A stretch of 60,895 nucleotides of DNA from an uncultured bacterium (lineage in GTDB: Bacteria; Verrucomicrobiota; Kiritimatiellia; RFP12; UBA1067), in assembly GCA_902802945.1 (NCBI GenBank), contig CADCOC010000005.1, positions 1 through 60,895 on the forward strand, read 5' to 3'. The translations under genes and the position numbers were made by a program. Every line of letters begins with the position of its first letter. The first letter of the stretch is position 1. A model generated the notes under the pieces. It was not told the DNA's origin and searched no databases. It saw nothing but the letters and a program-made list of their open reading frames with translations. This document shows, piece after piece, positions 1 through 8,104 of the stretch.

Positions 1-1
1 G

Positions 2-460
2 TTTGACCCCGCGTCGGTGCATGACTACAAGATTGCGGGCTCGCAGAACCAGTGGGGAACGGGTACGGCGTATGGACTGAACGTGTACGGAACGTTTACC
101 CCGATCAGCACGACGTTCTACGGCTGCACGATGATGAACGGCTCGACGATCGACCTGTCGGGGAAGACCGGAGTTTGGTCCGTCCAGTCCTCGATTCCGA
201 ATGCGGCCAACAACTATGGCCTTACGGCGGCTCAGCAAACGGCGCGCAAGACCGTCTCCTTCGCCGACAACGCGACGGTCAAGATCAAGCTTGGTGAAAG
301 GAAAGTCAAAACCGGCGACAAGATCGTTGACTGGACGGGCAAGACGCCGGCGAATCTCGCCACGCTCAGGTTCACGAGCGCCGCTGGCGAAAACTTTGGC
401 GTATCCAAGAAGGACGACGGCCTGTATATCACGCGCGGCTTCATGATCCTTGTGCGATAG
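2..460 (+). CDS. C-terminal part of a secreted surface protein (5' end outside window)
   Basis: The reading frame is open to the left edge, so this is the last ~152 residues of a longer protein. The visible part is rich in G, T, S and N with short beta-strand-like stretches, as in passenger-type surface proteins. It closes with a lysine-rich stretch, then DGLYI and the tail GFMILVR. The same tail style ends the genes at 500-3298 and 28204-32790, which suggests one family of exported proteins. A start codon is not visible; the first GTG at 17 is internal. The next gene begins 39 bases downstream with its own Shine-Dalgarno sequence. The exact function cannot be told. Confidence 0.7.
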   Translation, partial: FDPASVHDYKIAGSQNQWGTGTAYGLNVYGTFTPISTTFYGCTMMNGSTIDLSGKTGVWSVQSSIPNAANNYGLTAAQQTARKTVSFADNATVKIKLGERKVKTGDKIVDWTGKTPANLATLRFTSAAGENFGVSKKDDGLYITRGFMILVR

Positions 461-499
461 TGCAGATGCGGAATGATGAATTACGAAAGGCTGAAAACA

Positions 500-3298
500 A
501 TGAAGGCTGCAAAGACTTGCTGTTGTACGCTTGTTGTCACTTTCTGCGCGGCGGCGGCATTGCCGGCTTTCGCGGGCCAGAACCTGATCGTGAACGGGGC
601 GTTCGAGGACGAAGGCACGTACATGCCGCGTATCAGTTCCCGCGCGAACGGAACGTATGCATACTATTCCGACGGACAGGGTTTCAACGCCTCGCCGTGG
701 ACGTTCACCGGAACGGCTGGACTGTGTGTCAGCAATTCCGCGTTCCTTGGTGGCATCTACGGTTACGACATCGGCACGTATGCCATGTTCCTTCGTCAGA
801 CGGCCACGGCGCAGCAGATGTTCAATGTGACAGAGACAGGATGCTACCGCCTTTCGCTCAAGTACTGGGCGTGGCAAGGCAATGTTGGGGCGCATGCCAC
901 GACAGTCCAGTTGATCCACGGTTCGGACACCGTGACGCTTGGGACCCTCTCGCCAAGCATCTCCAACGGAATGGTGTACCAGTTCGATTTCGTGACGAAC
1001 ATCACCGAGGTCGGTTCCTACACGCTGAAGCTCTCGCAGTCGGCGAGCGGCAGCGACGGCGGCAACACCTTCGACGAGATCAAGTTCATGCGCGTCGGGG
1101 GCGTGAACCTCTTGAAGAACCCTGGCTTCGAGGAAGGCTCTATCTCCGGCAGCAACTACACGCGCATCGGTGGAAGCGGCTATTCCAACCCCTACTGGAC
1201 CGGCGGCGCCGTGCCGAACGCCAACAACTGGATTTGCCTTTGCGGGTACAACAACATGAGCGGATTCTTCAACCACACCTACTGGAATCCCGGCAAATAT
1301 GCGCTTGCCGTCCGCAATACGGCGGCGACCGACACTTCGCTTGCGCAGCAGGAGATAACCTTTGACGAGCCGGGGCTCTACCGCGTGTCGTTCGCGTATC
1401 TTGGATGGGTTGACACACGTGAGCATCTTTCCACCGAAGTGCGCCTCGCCCATGGCGCGACGACAAACGTGATCGGCGCAATCGACCATGCAGACGCGCG
1501 CTGGGGCAAGGCGCTCGCCTGTACCTGCTACGCCGAAATCACGGAAGCGGGAACGTACGCCCTCCAGTTCACCATACCCGGCAACACGGCGGTTACAACC
1601 GCAAATATCATCGACAACGTGGTCGTAAACCGCTGTGGCTCCCAGAATCTCATCCAGAACGGCTCGTTCGACGCGGGCGGCGGAATGGTCGGCAACTACA
1701 TCAAGAGCACCGAATCCAACTTTTCCAATCCACATTGGACAGGGACGAGGGCCGACACATTCGGCCTTGCGGTGCCTGGCAAGGGTTTCCATATCAACGC
1801 CATGGCCCCGCACGTCATGGGAAAGTATTCCCTGTACTTCCGCAAGTCTGGACTTTCCGCCTGGCAGAGTTTCAATGTCTCCGAGGCGGGCTTCTACCAT
1901 CTGTCGTTCGTCCACTGGGGCTGGAACAATGGCGGAATTCCCACCGAAGTGAAGGTGCTGCAGGTGAAGGACGGCGGTGCGACGACGAAGGTGTGCGGAA
2001 ACGCGGAGTTTTCGCCGGTTGGCACGGACAGTAGCGTCTACTACGAGGTGTCGCAGTTCAACGGTCTTGTGTACATCCCCGAGGCGGGCGAGTGCGTTCT
2101 CTCGTTCACAACCCGCACGGGCTACGGCGACGCTTACGCCACGCTCATCGACAGCGTGTCGTTCGTGAAGTACGACGCGGACGAGTTCGCGGCGGGCTAC
2201 GATGCGCCGATCGCCGTTGACATGCTGCCGTTTTCGTCGGACGGAAGCGTCACCGTACCGCACGCCGTGTATGCGGAACGGGCCGTCGTGGAGAGCGGAC
2301 AGGTCGTGAAGATGGGTGCGCACGTCCATGCCGCATACAATCCTGCGTTCATGCGGAACGACGGCATGATCGTCATGGACGAGTTGAAAGTCGATACGCA
2401 GTTTTCGACGGATACACATTTCAGCGGCATCTATTCCAAGGCGTCCACCGGTACGCTGCGAACGGGGAAGGTGATTGACGCAATGTCGATATCGGTGGTC
2501 AACAATCCGCGCCTCCGGCTCCATGCGCTTGCGGGAACGGCGAAGTATGTCGTTGGTGCGGGCGGCTTCTCGTTCCTGAACAACCGCAGGCTTGGCGCGA
2601 ACTGCAACCCATACTATGCAGTCGAAGGTGCGGTGAGGATTGATCCGTACGCCGACTATGCTGTGTGGGAGAATCCGTATATCAACAACAACCAGTCGAT
2701 TTGGGTGTTTGCGAACGGCACGCTCACGCTTGGCACGACCGACTACGACGATCCCACAGTGCCAAGGACGATCACGTTCAAGGGCGGCATTGGAGGTTAC
2801 GCGGGTGGCGTCGTGAATGTGGAGGGCATCGGCACGGTCGTGTTCAACTCGACGAGCAATGACGGTTTCGCCGCCGCGCTGAACGTGAAGGATTCGGCGA
2901 CGCTGCTTCTGAAGGATGGTGCGCACACGGGTTCGGGAACGCTTTCGGTGAAATCCGGCGCGACGCTCAAGTTCGAGACTTCGCAGACGCTTTCTTCGGG
3001 CTTTTCCGTCGCGTGCGAGGCGGGTGCGATACTTGATTTCGACGTGTCGCGTCTCGGCGCGGACGCGGCGGCGGCGACGCTCGGCGGCTTCACGCCGCCG
3101 GAGAGCGGGCGCGTGACGGTGAAGGTGCGCGGGCGCGAGGGTGGCGGCGCGCGGAAGCTGCTCACTAACCTGCCCGAAGGCGTGACGAAGGCGAACTTCG
3201 CGCTCGACCGGACGGGACTTCCAGGCAACGCCTCGCTTACGGTACAGGACGGCGACCTCCTCATCCGACCCTGCGGCTTCATGATGATCGTGAAGTGA
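500..3298 (+). CDS. Secreted protein with three DUF642/CBM-like repeats and GFMMIVK tail
   Basis: About 932 residues. ATG 500 is chosen over the in-frame ATG at 473 because GAAAGG lies 10 bases upstream and it gives a compact signal peptide (MKAAK, then a C-rich hydrophobic run, then ALPAFA). Three homologous domains of roughly 180 residues follow, each opening with NL-I/L-x-N-G/P-x-F-E/D (about residues 28, 206 and 386). Each carries NPxWTG-type and Y-x-L-S/F-x-x-W-G/A-W motifs, resembling DUF642/galactose-binding folds of carbohydrate-binding surface proteins. The C-terminal third is a low-complexity beta-helix-like region ending CGFMMIVK. No catalytic motif is seen. It probably binds glycan or cell surface. 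It sits between two other tailed proteins. Confidence 0.75.
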   Translation: MKAAKTCCCTLVVTFCAAAALPAFAGQNLIVNGAFEDEGTYMPRISSRANGTYAYYSDGQGFNASPWTFTGTAGLCVSNSAFLGGIYGYDIGTYAMFLRQTATAQQMFNVTETGCYRLSLKYWAWQGNVGAHATTVQLIHGSDTVTLGTLSPSISNGMVYQFDFVTNITEVGSYTLKLSQSASGSDGGNTFDEIKFMRVGGVNLLKNPGFEEGSISGSNYTRIGGSGYSNPYWTGGAVPNANNWICLCGYNNMSGFFNHTYWNPGKYALAVRNTAATDTSLAQQEITFDEPGLYRVSFAYLGWVDTREHLSTEVRLAHGATTNVIGAIDHADARWGKALACTCYAEITEAGTYALQFTIPGNTAVTTANIIDNVVVNRCGSQNLIQNGSFDAGGGMVGNYIKSTESNFSNPHWTGTRADTFGLAVPGKGFHINAMAPHVMGKYSLYFRKSGLSAWQSFNVSEAGFYHLSFVHWGWNNGGIPTEVKVLQVKDGGATTKVCGNAEFSPVGTDSSVYYEVSQFNGLVYIPEAGECVLSFTTRTGYGDAYATLIDSVSFVKYDADEFAAGYDAPIAVDMLPFSSDGSVTVPHAVYAERAVVESGQVVKMGAHVHAAYNPAFMRNDGMIVMDELKVDTQFSTDTHFSGIYSKASTGTLRTGKVIDAMSISVVNNPRLRLHALAGTAKYVVGAGGFSFLNNRRLGANCNPYYAVEGAVRIDPYADYAVWENPYINNNQSIWVFANGTLTLGTTDYDDPTVPRTITFKGGIGGYAGGVVNVEGIGTVVFNSTSNDGFAAALNVKDSATLLLKDGAHTGSGTLSVKSGATLKFETSQTLSSGFSVACEAGAILDFDVSRLGADAAAATLGGFTPPESGRVTVKVRGREGGGARKLLTNLPEGVTKANFALDRTGLPGNASLTVQDGDLLIRPCGFMMIVK
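513..540 (+). repeat. Signal-peptide-coding DNA repeat, copy 1
   Basis: A GACTTG-CTGTTGTACGC-TTGTTGTC block recurs at about 3386-3410 and 5147-5170 with few substitutions. Here it is read as TCCCTLVV in the signal peptide of the 500-3298 gene. Confidence 0.7.
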
Positions 3299-3300
3299 GT

Positions 3301-3349
3301 GGTTCGTGGTTAGTGATTAGTGGCTAGTGGTTAGTTGTTAGTGGTTAGT
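3301..3349 (+). repeat. Low-complexity GGTTAGTG repeat
   Basis: Imperfect tandem GTGGTTAGTG/ATTAGTGGCTA units fill the whole gap between the stop of the upstream gene and the start region of the SGNH gene. They leave no room for a normal Shine-Dalgarno sequence. Confidence 0.65.
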
Positions 3350-3367
3350 ATGAGAAAACATCTGGAT

Positions 3368-4816
3368 ATGAGTAAGCGCATTTGCACCTTGTTGTTGTAC
3401 GCTTGTTGTCTTTCCCTCCCTGCCGAGGAGACGAGCATTCTCCTCTTCGGGCACAGCTTCGGCGTGGACTCGACGGAGCACCTGCCCACGCTTCTCGACG
3501 CCGCCGGGGTGAGGACCGTTCGCCTGGGGCGTTTCGTGAAGGCCAACTGCTCGCTCGAAGAACACTACAACTTCTTTGCCGCCGACGCGCTGAACTCGAA
3601 CTACACCTACTACGAGTGCGCCCCCGGATCGACCACGTGGCAGACGCGCAGCCTGACGGTGAAGCAGGTGGTTTCCGAACGTACGTGGGACTACGTGATC
3701 TTCCAGAACAGCCTCGAGAACGAAGGACGCTACGAGACCGCCCAGCCGTATCTGAACAACCTCGTCGCCTACGTGCGCTCGCGTTCGCAGGAGCTGTTCG
3801 GACGCGAACCGGTTGTCTGCTGGAATCTCTTCTGGCCGATCTCGAAGCTCGCGGAAGACGGTTCAAACTCCACGCTCACGTATCGCCTGAGCTTCTACGG
3901 GAACAGCTCGCAGAAGGCGTGGGAGGCGTATGTGAAGGCCACGCGTCAGCTGATGGCGGATACGGGCATGACGAACATCGTGCCGACTGGCGCGGCGCTT
4001 ATGAACCTCCGTGCGTCTCCGCTCAACACGGCCGCGATGAACGAGTTCACCCGCGACAAGTACCACCTCTCCGAGGGCGTGGGACGCTACACCGCCGCAT
4101 GTGCGCTCTTCGAGTATTTCATCGCTCCGAAGTACGGCGTGAGCGTACTGGGCAATTCGCTGCGTCTGCCGAGCCTTGCGCAGCCGGTGACGGACGCCAA
4201 CGCCGGAACGCTCCAGCAGTGCGCCGTGGACGCCGCAAGGAATCCGTTTGCGCATGCGCGTTCCGGAATGTCCGCGGAATGGCTCCGGGAGGACGCGTTC
4301 GCACAGAGCCTGACGGGGCAGTGGGTGTTCCCCGTCGAGTACGCAGGTGGCACAGCCGCGATCGAGGGCGTGAACGCATACGAGCCTGACGTGGCGGCGG
4401 ACGGACGCTATGTGCATCTTTTGGCGACGATGCGCTTCGACGAAGAGTGGACAGACTTGGACTACCTGGGCGACGCGAAGGCGGCTATTCGCCTTGGAAG
4501 CGGCGGACAGCTTCAGCTCTACACGCGCGTCGCCGACGAGAAGACGTGGGTCGACGTGACGGGCGCCACATGCGAGACGAACCGCGCGTACACGGTTTCG
4601 TTCACACTTGATTGTTCGAACCGTACCTACACCGCCGCCGTGACGGCGGACGGCGTTCGCCATCCGCTCTGTGGCAGCGCGGGCCCCGTCTTCGCCTTTG
4701 CCAACGGCACGGATGCGCCCGTGGGAGAGGTGTCCTTTGTCGGCCTCGGCGCGGTGAGCTCCCTGCGAGGATCGTTCGGCGACAGAAAAGACGGAATGAT
4801 CCTTCTCCTCCGTTGA
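3368..4816 (+). CDS. Secreted SGNH-hydrolase-like (DUF4886) protein
   Basis: About 482 residues. A short signal peptide (MSKR, then LLLYACCLSLPA) precedes ILLFGHSFGVDSTEHL, the block I serine motif of SGNH/DUF4886 esterases. VIFQNSLENEGR and DKYHLSEGVGRY follow; the latter fits the catalytic Asp/His block. Such enzymes commonly remove acyl groups from polysaccharides. The C-terminal ~150 residues look like a LamG/jelly-roll module and end DGMILLLR, related to the GFMIIVK tails nearby. ATG 3368 is chosen because its distance to the shared TTGTTGTACGC repeat matches that in the genes at 500 and 5133. ATG 3350 (MRKHLD) is an alternative; neither has a clear Shine-Dalgarno sequence. Confidence 0.75.
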   Translation: MSKRICTLLLYACCLSLPAEETSILLFGHSFGVDSTEHLPTLLDAAGVRTVRLGRFVKANCSLEEHYNFFAADALNSNYTYYECAPGSTTWQTRSLTVKQVVSERTWDYVIFQNSLENEGRYETAQPYLNNLVAYVRSRSQELFGREPVVCWNLFWPISKLAEDGSNSTLTYRLSFYGNSSQKAWEAYVKATRQLMADTGMTNIVPTGAALMNLRASPLNTAAMNEFTRDKYHLSEGVGRYTAACALFEYFIAPKYGVSVLGNSLRLPSLAQPVTDANAGTLQQCAVDAARNPFAHARSGMSAEWLREDAFAQSLTGQWVFPVEYAGGTAAIEGVNAYEPDVAADGRYVHLLATMRFDEEWTDLDYLGDAKAAIRLGSGGQLQLYTRVADEKTWVDVTGATCETNRAYTVSFTLDCSNRTYTAAVTADGVRHPLCGSAGPVFAFANGTDAPVGEVSFVGLGAVSSLRGSFGDRKDGMILLLR

Positions 4817-4852
4817 CATTCGCTTTCCCCCGCACGAGGGCGCGGATTTTGG

Positions 4853-4858
4853 TATAAT
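4853..4858 (+). promoter_or_regulatory. Extended -10 promoter (TGGTATAAT)
   Basis: TGG-TATAAT followed by ACGCGCCG and the ATG at 4867. The ATG lies about where transcription would begin, so the message would be leaderless or nearly so. No good -35 is seen. Confidence 0.5.
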
Positions 4859-4866
4859 ACGCGCCG

Positions 4867-5086
4867 ATGGAAAACGAAGAGCGCAGAATCAAGGTGCCCA
4901 CTACGGGCGTGTGTGACTTTCCGAGCCTGATACTCGGGGGTAAGGGAAAGTATGTCGACAAGACGGAACTGCTGTACCAACTTGCGAACGATGCGGACCA
5001 GCAGCGAACGCCCCGTGACGCTCGTCGGTATCAACTTCAACCCGAAGAAGCGCAACATCGACATGCCGATCATCGAGAAAGTGTAA
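4867..5086 (+). pseudogene. Internally deleted AAA-ATPase-like (pfam09820-type) gene
   Basis: The first ~40 codons (ending YVDKTELLYQLAND) match the N-terminus typical of the AAA-ATPase-like/PD-(D/E)XK family, in which a G-x-Y-x-V-D-K-T motif precedes the P-loop region. Immediately after, in another frame, comes RPVTLVGINFNPKKRNID and a TAA at 5084. This looks like the usual C-terminus of the same family ('VLVGVNF'). The ~450 residues between are missing, so a large deletion joined the two ends out of frame. These genes are often multicopy in gut bacteria, which makes recombinational loss plausible. The extended -10 promoter is intact. Confidence 0.65.
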
Positions 5087-5132
5087 AATGTAAAGTGCAA
5101 AGTTGGAACTGATGAATGATGGGATGGAAACG

Positions 5133-5312
5133 ATGAAGATTGTAAAGACTTGTTGTTGTACGCTTGTCGTCTTACTTTGCGTGGCGGTGCAGGGCACTGC
5201 GGCGGAGCCGATCCCCGCGTTCATCATGGGGCAGAACATCGAGCATACGCGTTCTCACGCTTCCCCCGGCCTGCCAAGCACAGGTGCGTCTCACCTGCAA
5301 GTGACAGACTGA
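5133..5312 (+). pseudogene. Truncated secreted glycosidase: signal peptide plus about 20 residues
   Basis: MKIVKTCCCTLVVLLCV...GTAAEP is a good signal peptide. It is followed by PAFIMGQNIEHTRS, which resembles the first strand of secreted alpha-L-arabinofuranosidase-like enzymes ('x-G-x-x-x-E-H-x-x'). The frame then runs into unrelated sequence containing a small CAGGTG/CACCTG hairpin and stops at 5312. ATG 5133 is chosen because it matches the start of the related signal peptide at 500. I read this as the 5' stub of a glycoside hydrolase whose body has been lost; a genuine small secreted peptide is less likely. Confidence 0.5.
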
Positions 5313-5369
5313 TATGATATTGCATGTTCATAGAAATTTCAGAGATACCCAAATGAAAGGTAAATAAAA

Positions 5370-7157
5370 ATGAAAGAGAAAGTCCTTGTGGTTTTGTCCG
5401 CAGTTACGGTGGTTTGCTTCGCTGCGGGCGTCCCTTGCGGAAACGTTGCGTTCCGCGAGGTGGTGCGCGGGCCGGATGCGCAGGCCGTTTCGATCACGAC
5501 GAACGCGGCCGGCCATGCGGTTCTGGATTTCGGCAAGCACCAGTTCGGCTGGCTTGAGGTGGACGTGAAAAAGCCCGGTCCCTACAAGATCGTCTGGGGC
5601 GAGCTGCTGGACGAGAAGGGGTCGGTGCAGACGGGACGCCGCTACATACGGTCTGAAGGCAGAATCCGCTGCGCCACGACCGAGGGCGTGTTCGACGGCG
5701 TCGGCACGCAGCGCATTCCGTACACGACCGGAAACGGCAACGCGTATTTCATGGGGAACCGCATCACGCGGGACTACATGGTGAAGAAGGAACTTCCGAA
5801 GTTTGGGGTGGTGATGCCGTTCAGGTGGGCGGAAATCGTGGAGCTGCCGTTCCCCGTCGCGCCGGACACCGTGCGCCAGGTACCGATCTACTATCCGTAC
5901 GACATGGCGGAGTCTCGTTTCGACAGCGACAGCGAGGCCCTCAACCGCGTGTACGGCTTCTGCAAGCACTCCATCCGCGCCACCACCTTCACCGGGCTTT
6001 TCATCGACGGCGACCGCGAGCGCTGGCCGTACGAGGCCGACAGCTACATCACGCAGCTGAGCACGTACGCCATGACGTCAGACTACTCCCTCGCCCGCAA
6101 GATGGTGGACCATCTGCGGGACAACTCTACCTGGCCCACGGAATGGAAGCAGTTCTTCATCCGCATGTGCCATGCCGACTGGATGTACACGGGCCGTCCC
6201 GACCGCATCGCCGCCCACTACGCGGCCATGAAGACGCAGAAGCTCTGGTTGAATTTCGCCCGAGAGGACGGGCTGCTTGTCACCGGGACGAAGGAGGCGG
6301 AAGCCAAGGGCGCGAAGGATATCGTCGATTGGGCCAAGTGTTACCGAGACGGGTTCGATTTCCGCCCCGTGAACGCCGTCGTCAACGCCCTCCACTACCG
6401 GAACCTCGTGGAGATGTCCGAGATGGCCGCGGCCATCGGCAGGCAGGACGACGCCCGCACGTTCGCCGAACGCGCGCGCAAGGTGCGCGCCTCGTTCATC
6501 AAGGCGTTCGTGGATCCCGCAAGCGGGCTTGTCTGGGATGGCGAGGGGTCGAAGCATCTCACCGTACACGCCAATGCGATGGCGATTGCGTGCGGGGTGC
6601 TCTCGGGACGGGAGGCGTCCGCGCCGGCGGACTTCATCGTGAAGAAGGGGATGCGGTGCAGCACCTACATGTCGCAGTTCGTGCTCGAGGCGCTGTTCAT
6701 GGCGGGTCGGTCCGACGAGGCGTTCAAGCTCATGACCACCGACGGTCCGCGCGGCTGGATGCAGATGATGAAACTCGGCGCGACGGTCTCGATGGAGTTC
6801 TGGGACCTGACGCTCAAGGAACCCGGGCGGGTACCGGACATGAACCACGCCTGGTCCACCGCGCCGCTGAACGTCACGGTGCGTCATCTGCTGGGCGTGA
6901 CGCCGCTGAAGCCGGGATTCGAGGAAATCCGTTTCGCGCCGCAGTTCGGTCCGCTTACGCGCCTATCCGCCGCAGTGCCCACCGCTCGCGGCGCATTTAC
7001 CGTTGACGCGCGCCGAGAAGGCGGACGCTGGACGGTCGACCTTGTCACGCCCGCGCCGGTGAAGGTGGTGACCGACGGAGTCGAACGTTCTCTTCCAGCA
7101 GGTAGCCACCGCATTTGTTTTTTCGGGGTCAGCGCAGGGGTATGTGTCGGCGCATGA
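5370..7157 (+). CDS. Secreted alpha-L-rhamnosidase-like six-hairpin glycosidase (GH78-type)
   Basis: 595 residues with a signal peptide (MKEKVLVVLSAVTVVCFAAG). A beta-sandwich N-terminal part leads into an (alpha/alpha)6 barrel. GLFIDGDRERWPYEAD (about residues 210-225) corresponds to the conserved D-x-x-R-E-R substrate-binding/general-acid segment of bacterial rhamnosidases. The later SMEFWDLTLK and NHAWSTAPLNV blocks fit the barrel's end, and HLLGVTPLKPGFEEIRFAP is typical of the C-terminal sandwich. It should release terminal L-rhamnose from plant or algal glycans in the periplasm or outside the cell. AAAGG lies upstream of ATG 5370. It has no operon partner; the next genes run the other way. 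Confidence 0.8.
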   Translation: MKEKVLVVLSAVTVVCFAAGVPCGNVAFREVVRGPDAQAVSITTNAAGHAVLDFGKHQFGWLEVDVKKPGPYKIVWGELLDEKGSVQTGRRYIRSEGRIRCATTEGVFDGVGTQRIPYTTGNGNAYFMGNRITRDYMVKKELPKFGVVMPFRWAEIVELPFPVAPDTVRQVPIYYPYDMAESRFDSDSEALNRVYGFCKHSIRATTFTGLFIDGDRERWPYEADSYITQLSTYAMTSDYSLARKMVDHLRDNSTWPTEWKQFFIRMCHADWMYTGRPDRIAAHYAAMKTQKLWLNFAREDGLLVTGTKEAEAKGAKDIVDWAKCYRDGFDFRPVNAVVNALHYRNLVEMSEMAAAIGRQDDARTFAERARKVRASFIKAFVDPASGLVWDGEGSKHLTVHANAMAIACGVLSGREASAPADFIVKKGMRCSTYMSQFVLEALFMAGRSDEAFKLMTTDGPRGWMQMMKLGATVSMEFWDLTLKEPGRVPDMNHAWSTAPLNVTVRHLLGVTPLKPGFEEIRFAPQFGPLTRLSAAVPTARGAFTVDARREGGRWTVDLVTPAPVKVVTDGVERSLPAGSHRICFFGVSAGVCVGA

Positions 7158-7193
7158 TGAGTATAATGAAGCCGTTCAGCGCCCGGATGCTGG

Positions 7194-7685
7194 TCAAATC
7201 GGCGTGCGGGCGTTGAGGACGGAGTTGGAGTGCGCGTGGGTGATGGCGAGGGCGAGGGCGTCGGCCGCGTCGTTCTGGGGGAGCTCGTCGAGCGCGAGGA
7301 GCGTCTTGACCATGCGCTGAATCTGGATTTTCTCCGCGAGGCCGTTGCCGCACACCGCCATCTTCACGCGGCGCGGCTCGTACTCGTACACGGGCACGTG
7401 GGCTTCCGCCGCCGCCACGATCACGGCACCGCGCGCCTCGCCGAGGACGAGCATCGTGCCGGCGTTCTTGCCGTAGATGACGCTTTCGATGGAGAGGACG
7501 TCCGGCGCGTAGCCCGCGATCAGCTCCGCAACGCGCGCGTGGATCGCGCGGAGGCAGTCCGAAAGCGGCAACTTCGGGTCGTTCTTGATGCGTCCCGCCT
7601 CGAGTGCGCGCATCCGCGAGCCCTCCACGGAGAGCACGCCGTAGCCGCTCGAGCGGAGCGAGGTGTCGATGCCGAGAATGATCAT
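7194..7685 (-). CDS. ruvC: Crossover junction endodeoxyribonuclease RuvC
   Basis: 163 residues beginning MIILGIDTSLRSSGYG, the conserved RuvC N-terminus holding the first catalytic Asp (D7). A central E in LSIESVIYGKN and a C-terminal DAADALALAITHAH supply the other acidic metal ligands. It resolves Holliday junctions as a dimer with RuvAB. Length is normal for the family. ATG 7685 is fixed by a 4-base ATGA overlap with the tsaE stop codon, so longer readings upstream are rejected. It is the last gene of a three-gene minus-strand operon. Confidence 0.93.
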   Translation of the reverse strand: MIILGIDTSLRSSGYGVLSVEGSRMRALEAGRIKNDPKLPLSDCLRAIHARVAELIAGYAPDVLSIESVIYGKNAGTMLVLGEARGAVIVAAAEAHVPVYEYEPRRVKMAVCGNGLAEKIQIQRMVKTLLALDELPQNDAADALALAITHAHSNSVLNARTPI

Positions 7686-8104
7686 GGCGCGAACTCGATG
7701 ATGCGGGCGTCTTCGGATTCGCCGAGCGTGAAGCGCACGTGGCGGGCGGCGGCGGGGATGAGGTCGCCCGCGCGGTCGGGCCATTCCACGAACAGCACCG
7801 CGCCGCGCGCGAGGTAGTCCTCCCAGCCGATCGACAGCACGTCGTCCGCGTCGTGGAGGCGGTAGAGGTCCATGTGGACGAGCAGGACGCGTTCGGTGGG
7901 ATGTTCCACCACGAGGCAGAAGGTGGGGCTCGTCACGGGACGTTTCGCGCCGAGTGCGGCGGCGACGCCCTGCGTGAAGGTGGTCTTGCCCGCGCCGAGG
8001 TCGCCTTCGAGGCACACCACGTCGCCGGGCTTCAGTTCGGCGGCGAACGCCTTCGCCACCTCCCATGTTTCCTCGACGCCGTTCACGTCGTAGCGCGCAT
8101 TCAT
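7682..8104 (-). CDS. tsaE: tRNA threonylcarbamoyladenosine biosynthesis ATPase TsaE
   Basis: 140 residues with the P-loop GDLGAGKTTFTQG, then TSPTFCLV and HMDLYRL, all characteristic of TsaE (YjeE). It is the ATPase partner of TsaB/TsaD in forming t6A37 in ANN-decoding tRNAs and is normally essential. The C-terminal EWPDRAGDLIP block is also conserved. The start at 8104 overlaps the stop of the dehydrogenase upstream (ATGA, 8101-8104), and its stop overlaps ruvC in the same way. All three genes are therefore probably translationally coupled. An alternative ATG at 8113 would add MAE. Confidence 0.92.
   Translation of the reverse strand: MNARYDVNGVEETWEVAKAFAAELKPGDVVCLEGDLGAGKTTFTQGVAAALGAKRPVTSPTFCLVVEHPTERVLLVHMDLYRLHDADDVLSIGWEDYLARGAVLFVEWPDRAGDLIPAAARHVRFTLGESEDARIIEFAP

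Noticed and set aside
7162..7167. TATAAT box on the plus strand between GH78 and ruvC
   Set aside because: No plus-strand gene follows within 2 kb, and no -35 is seen.
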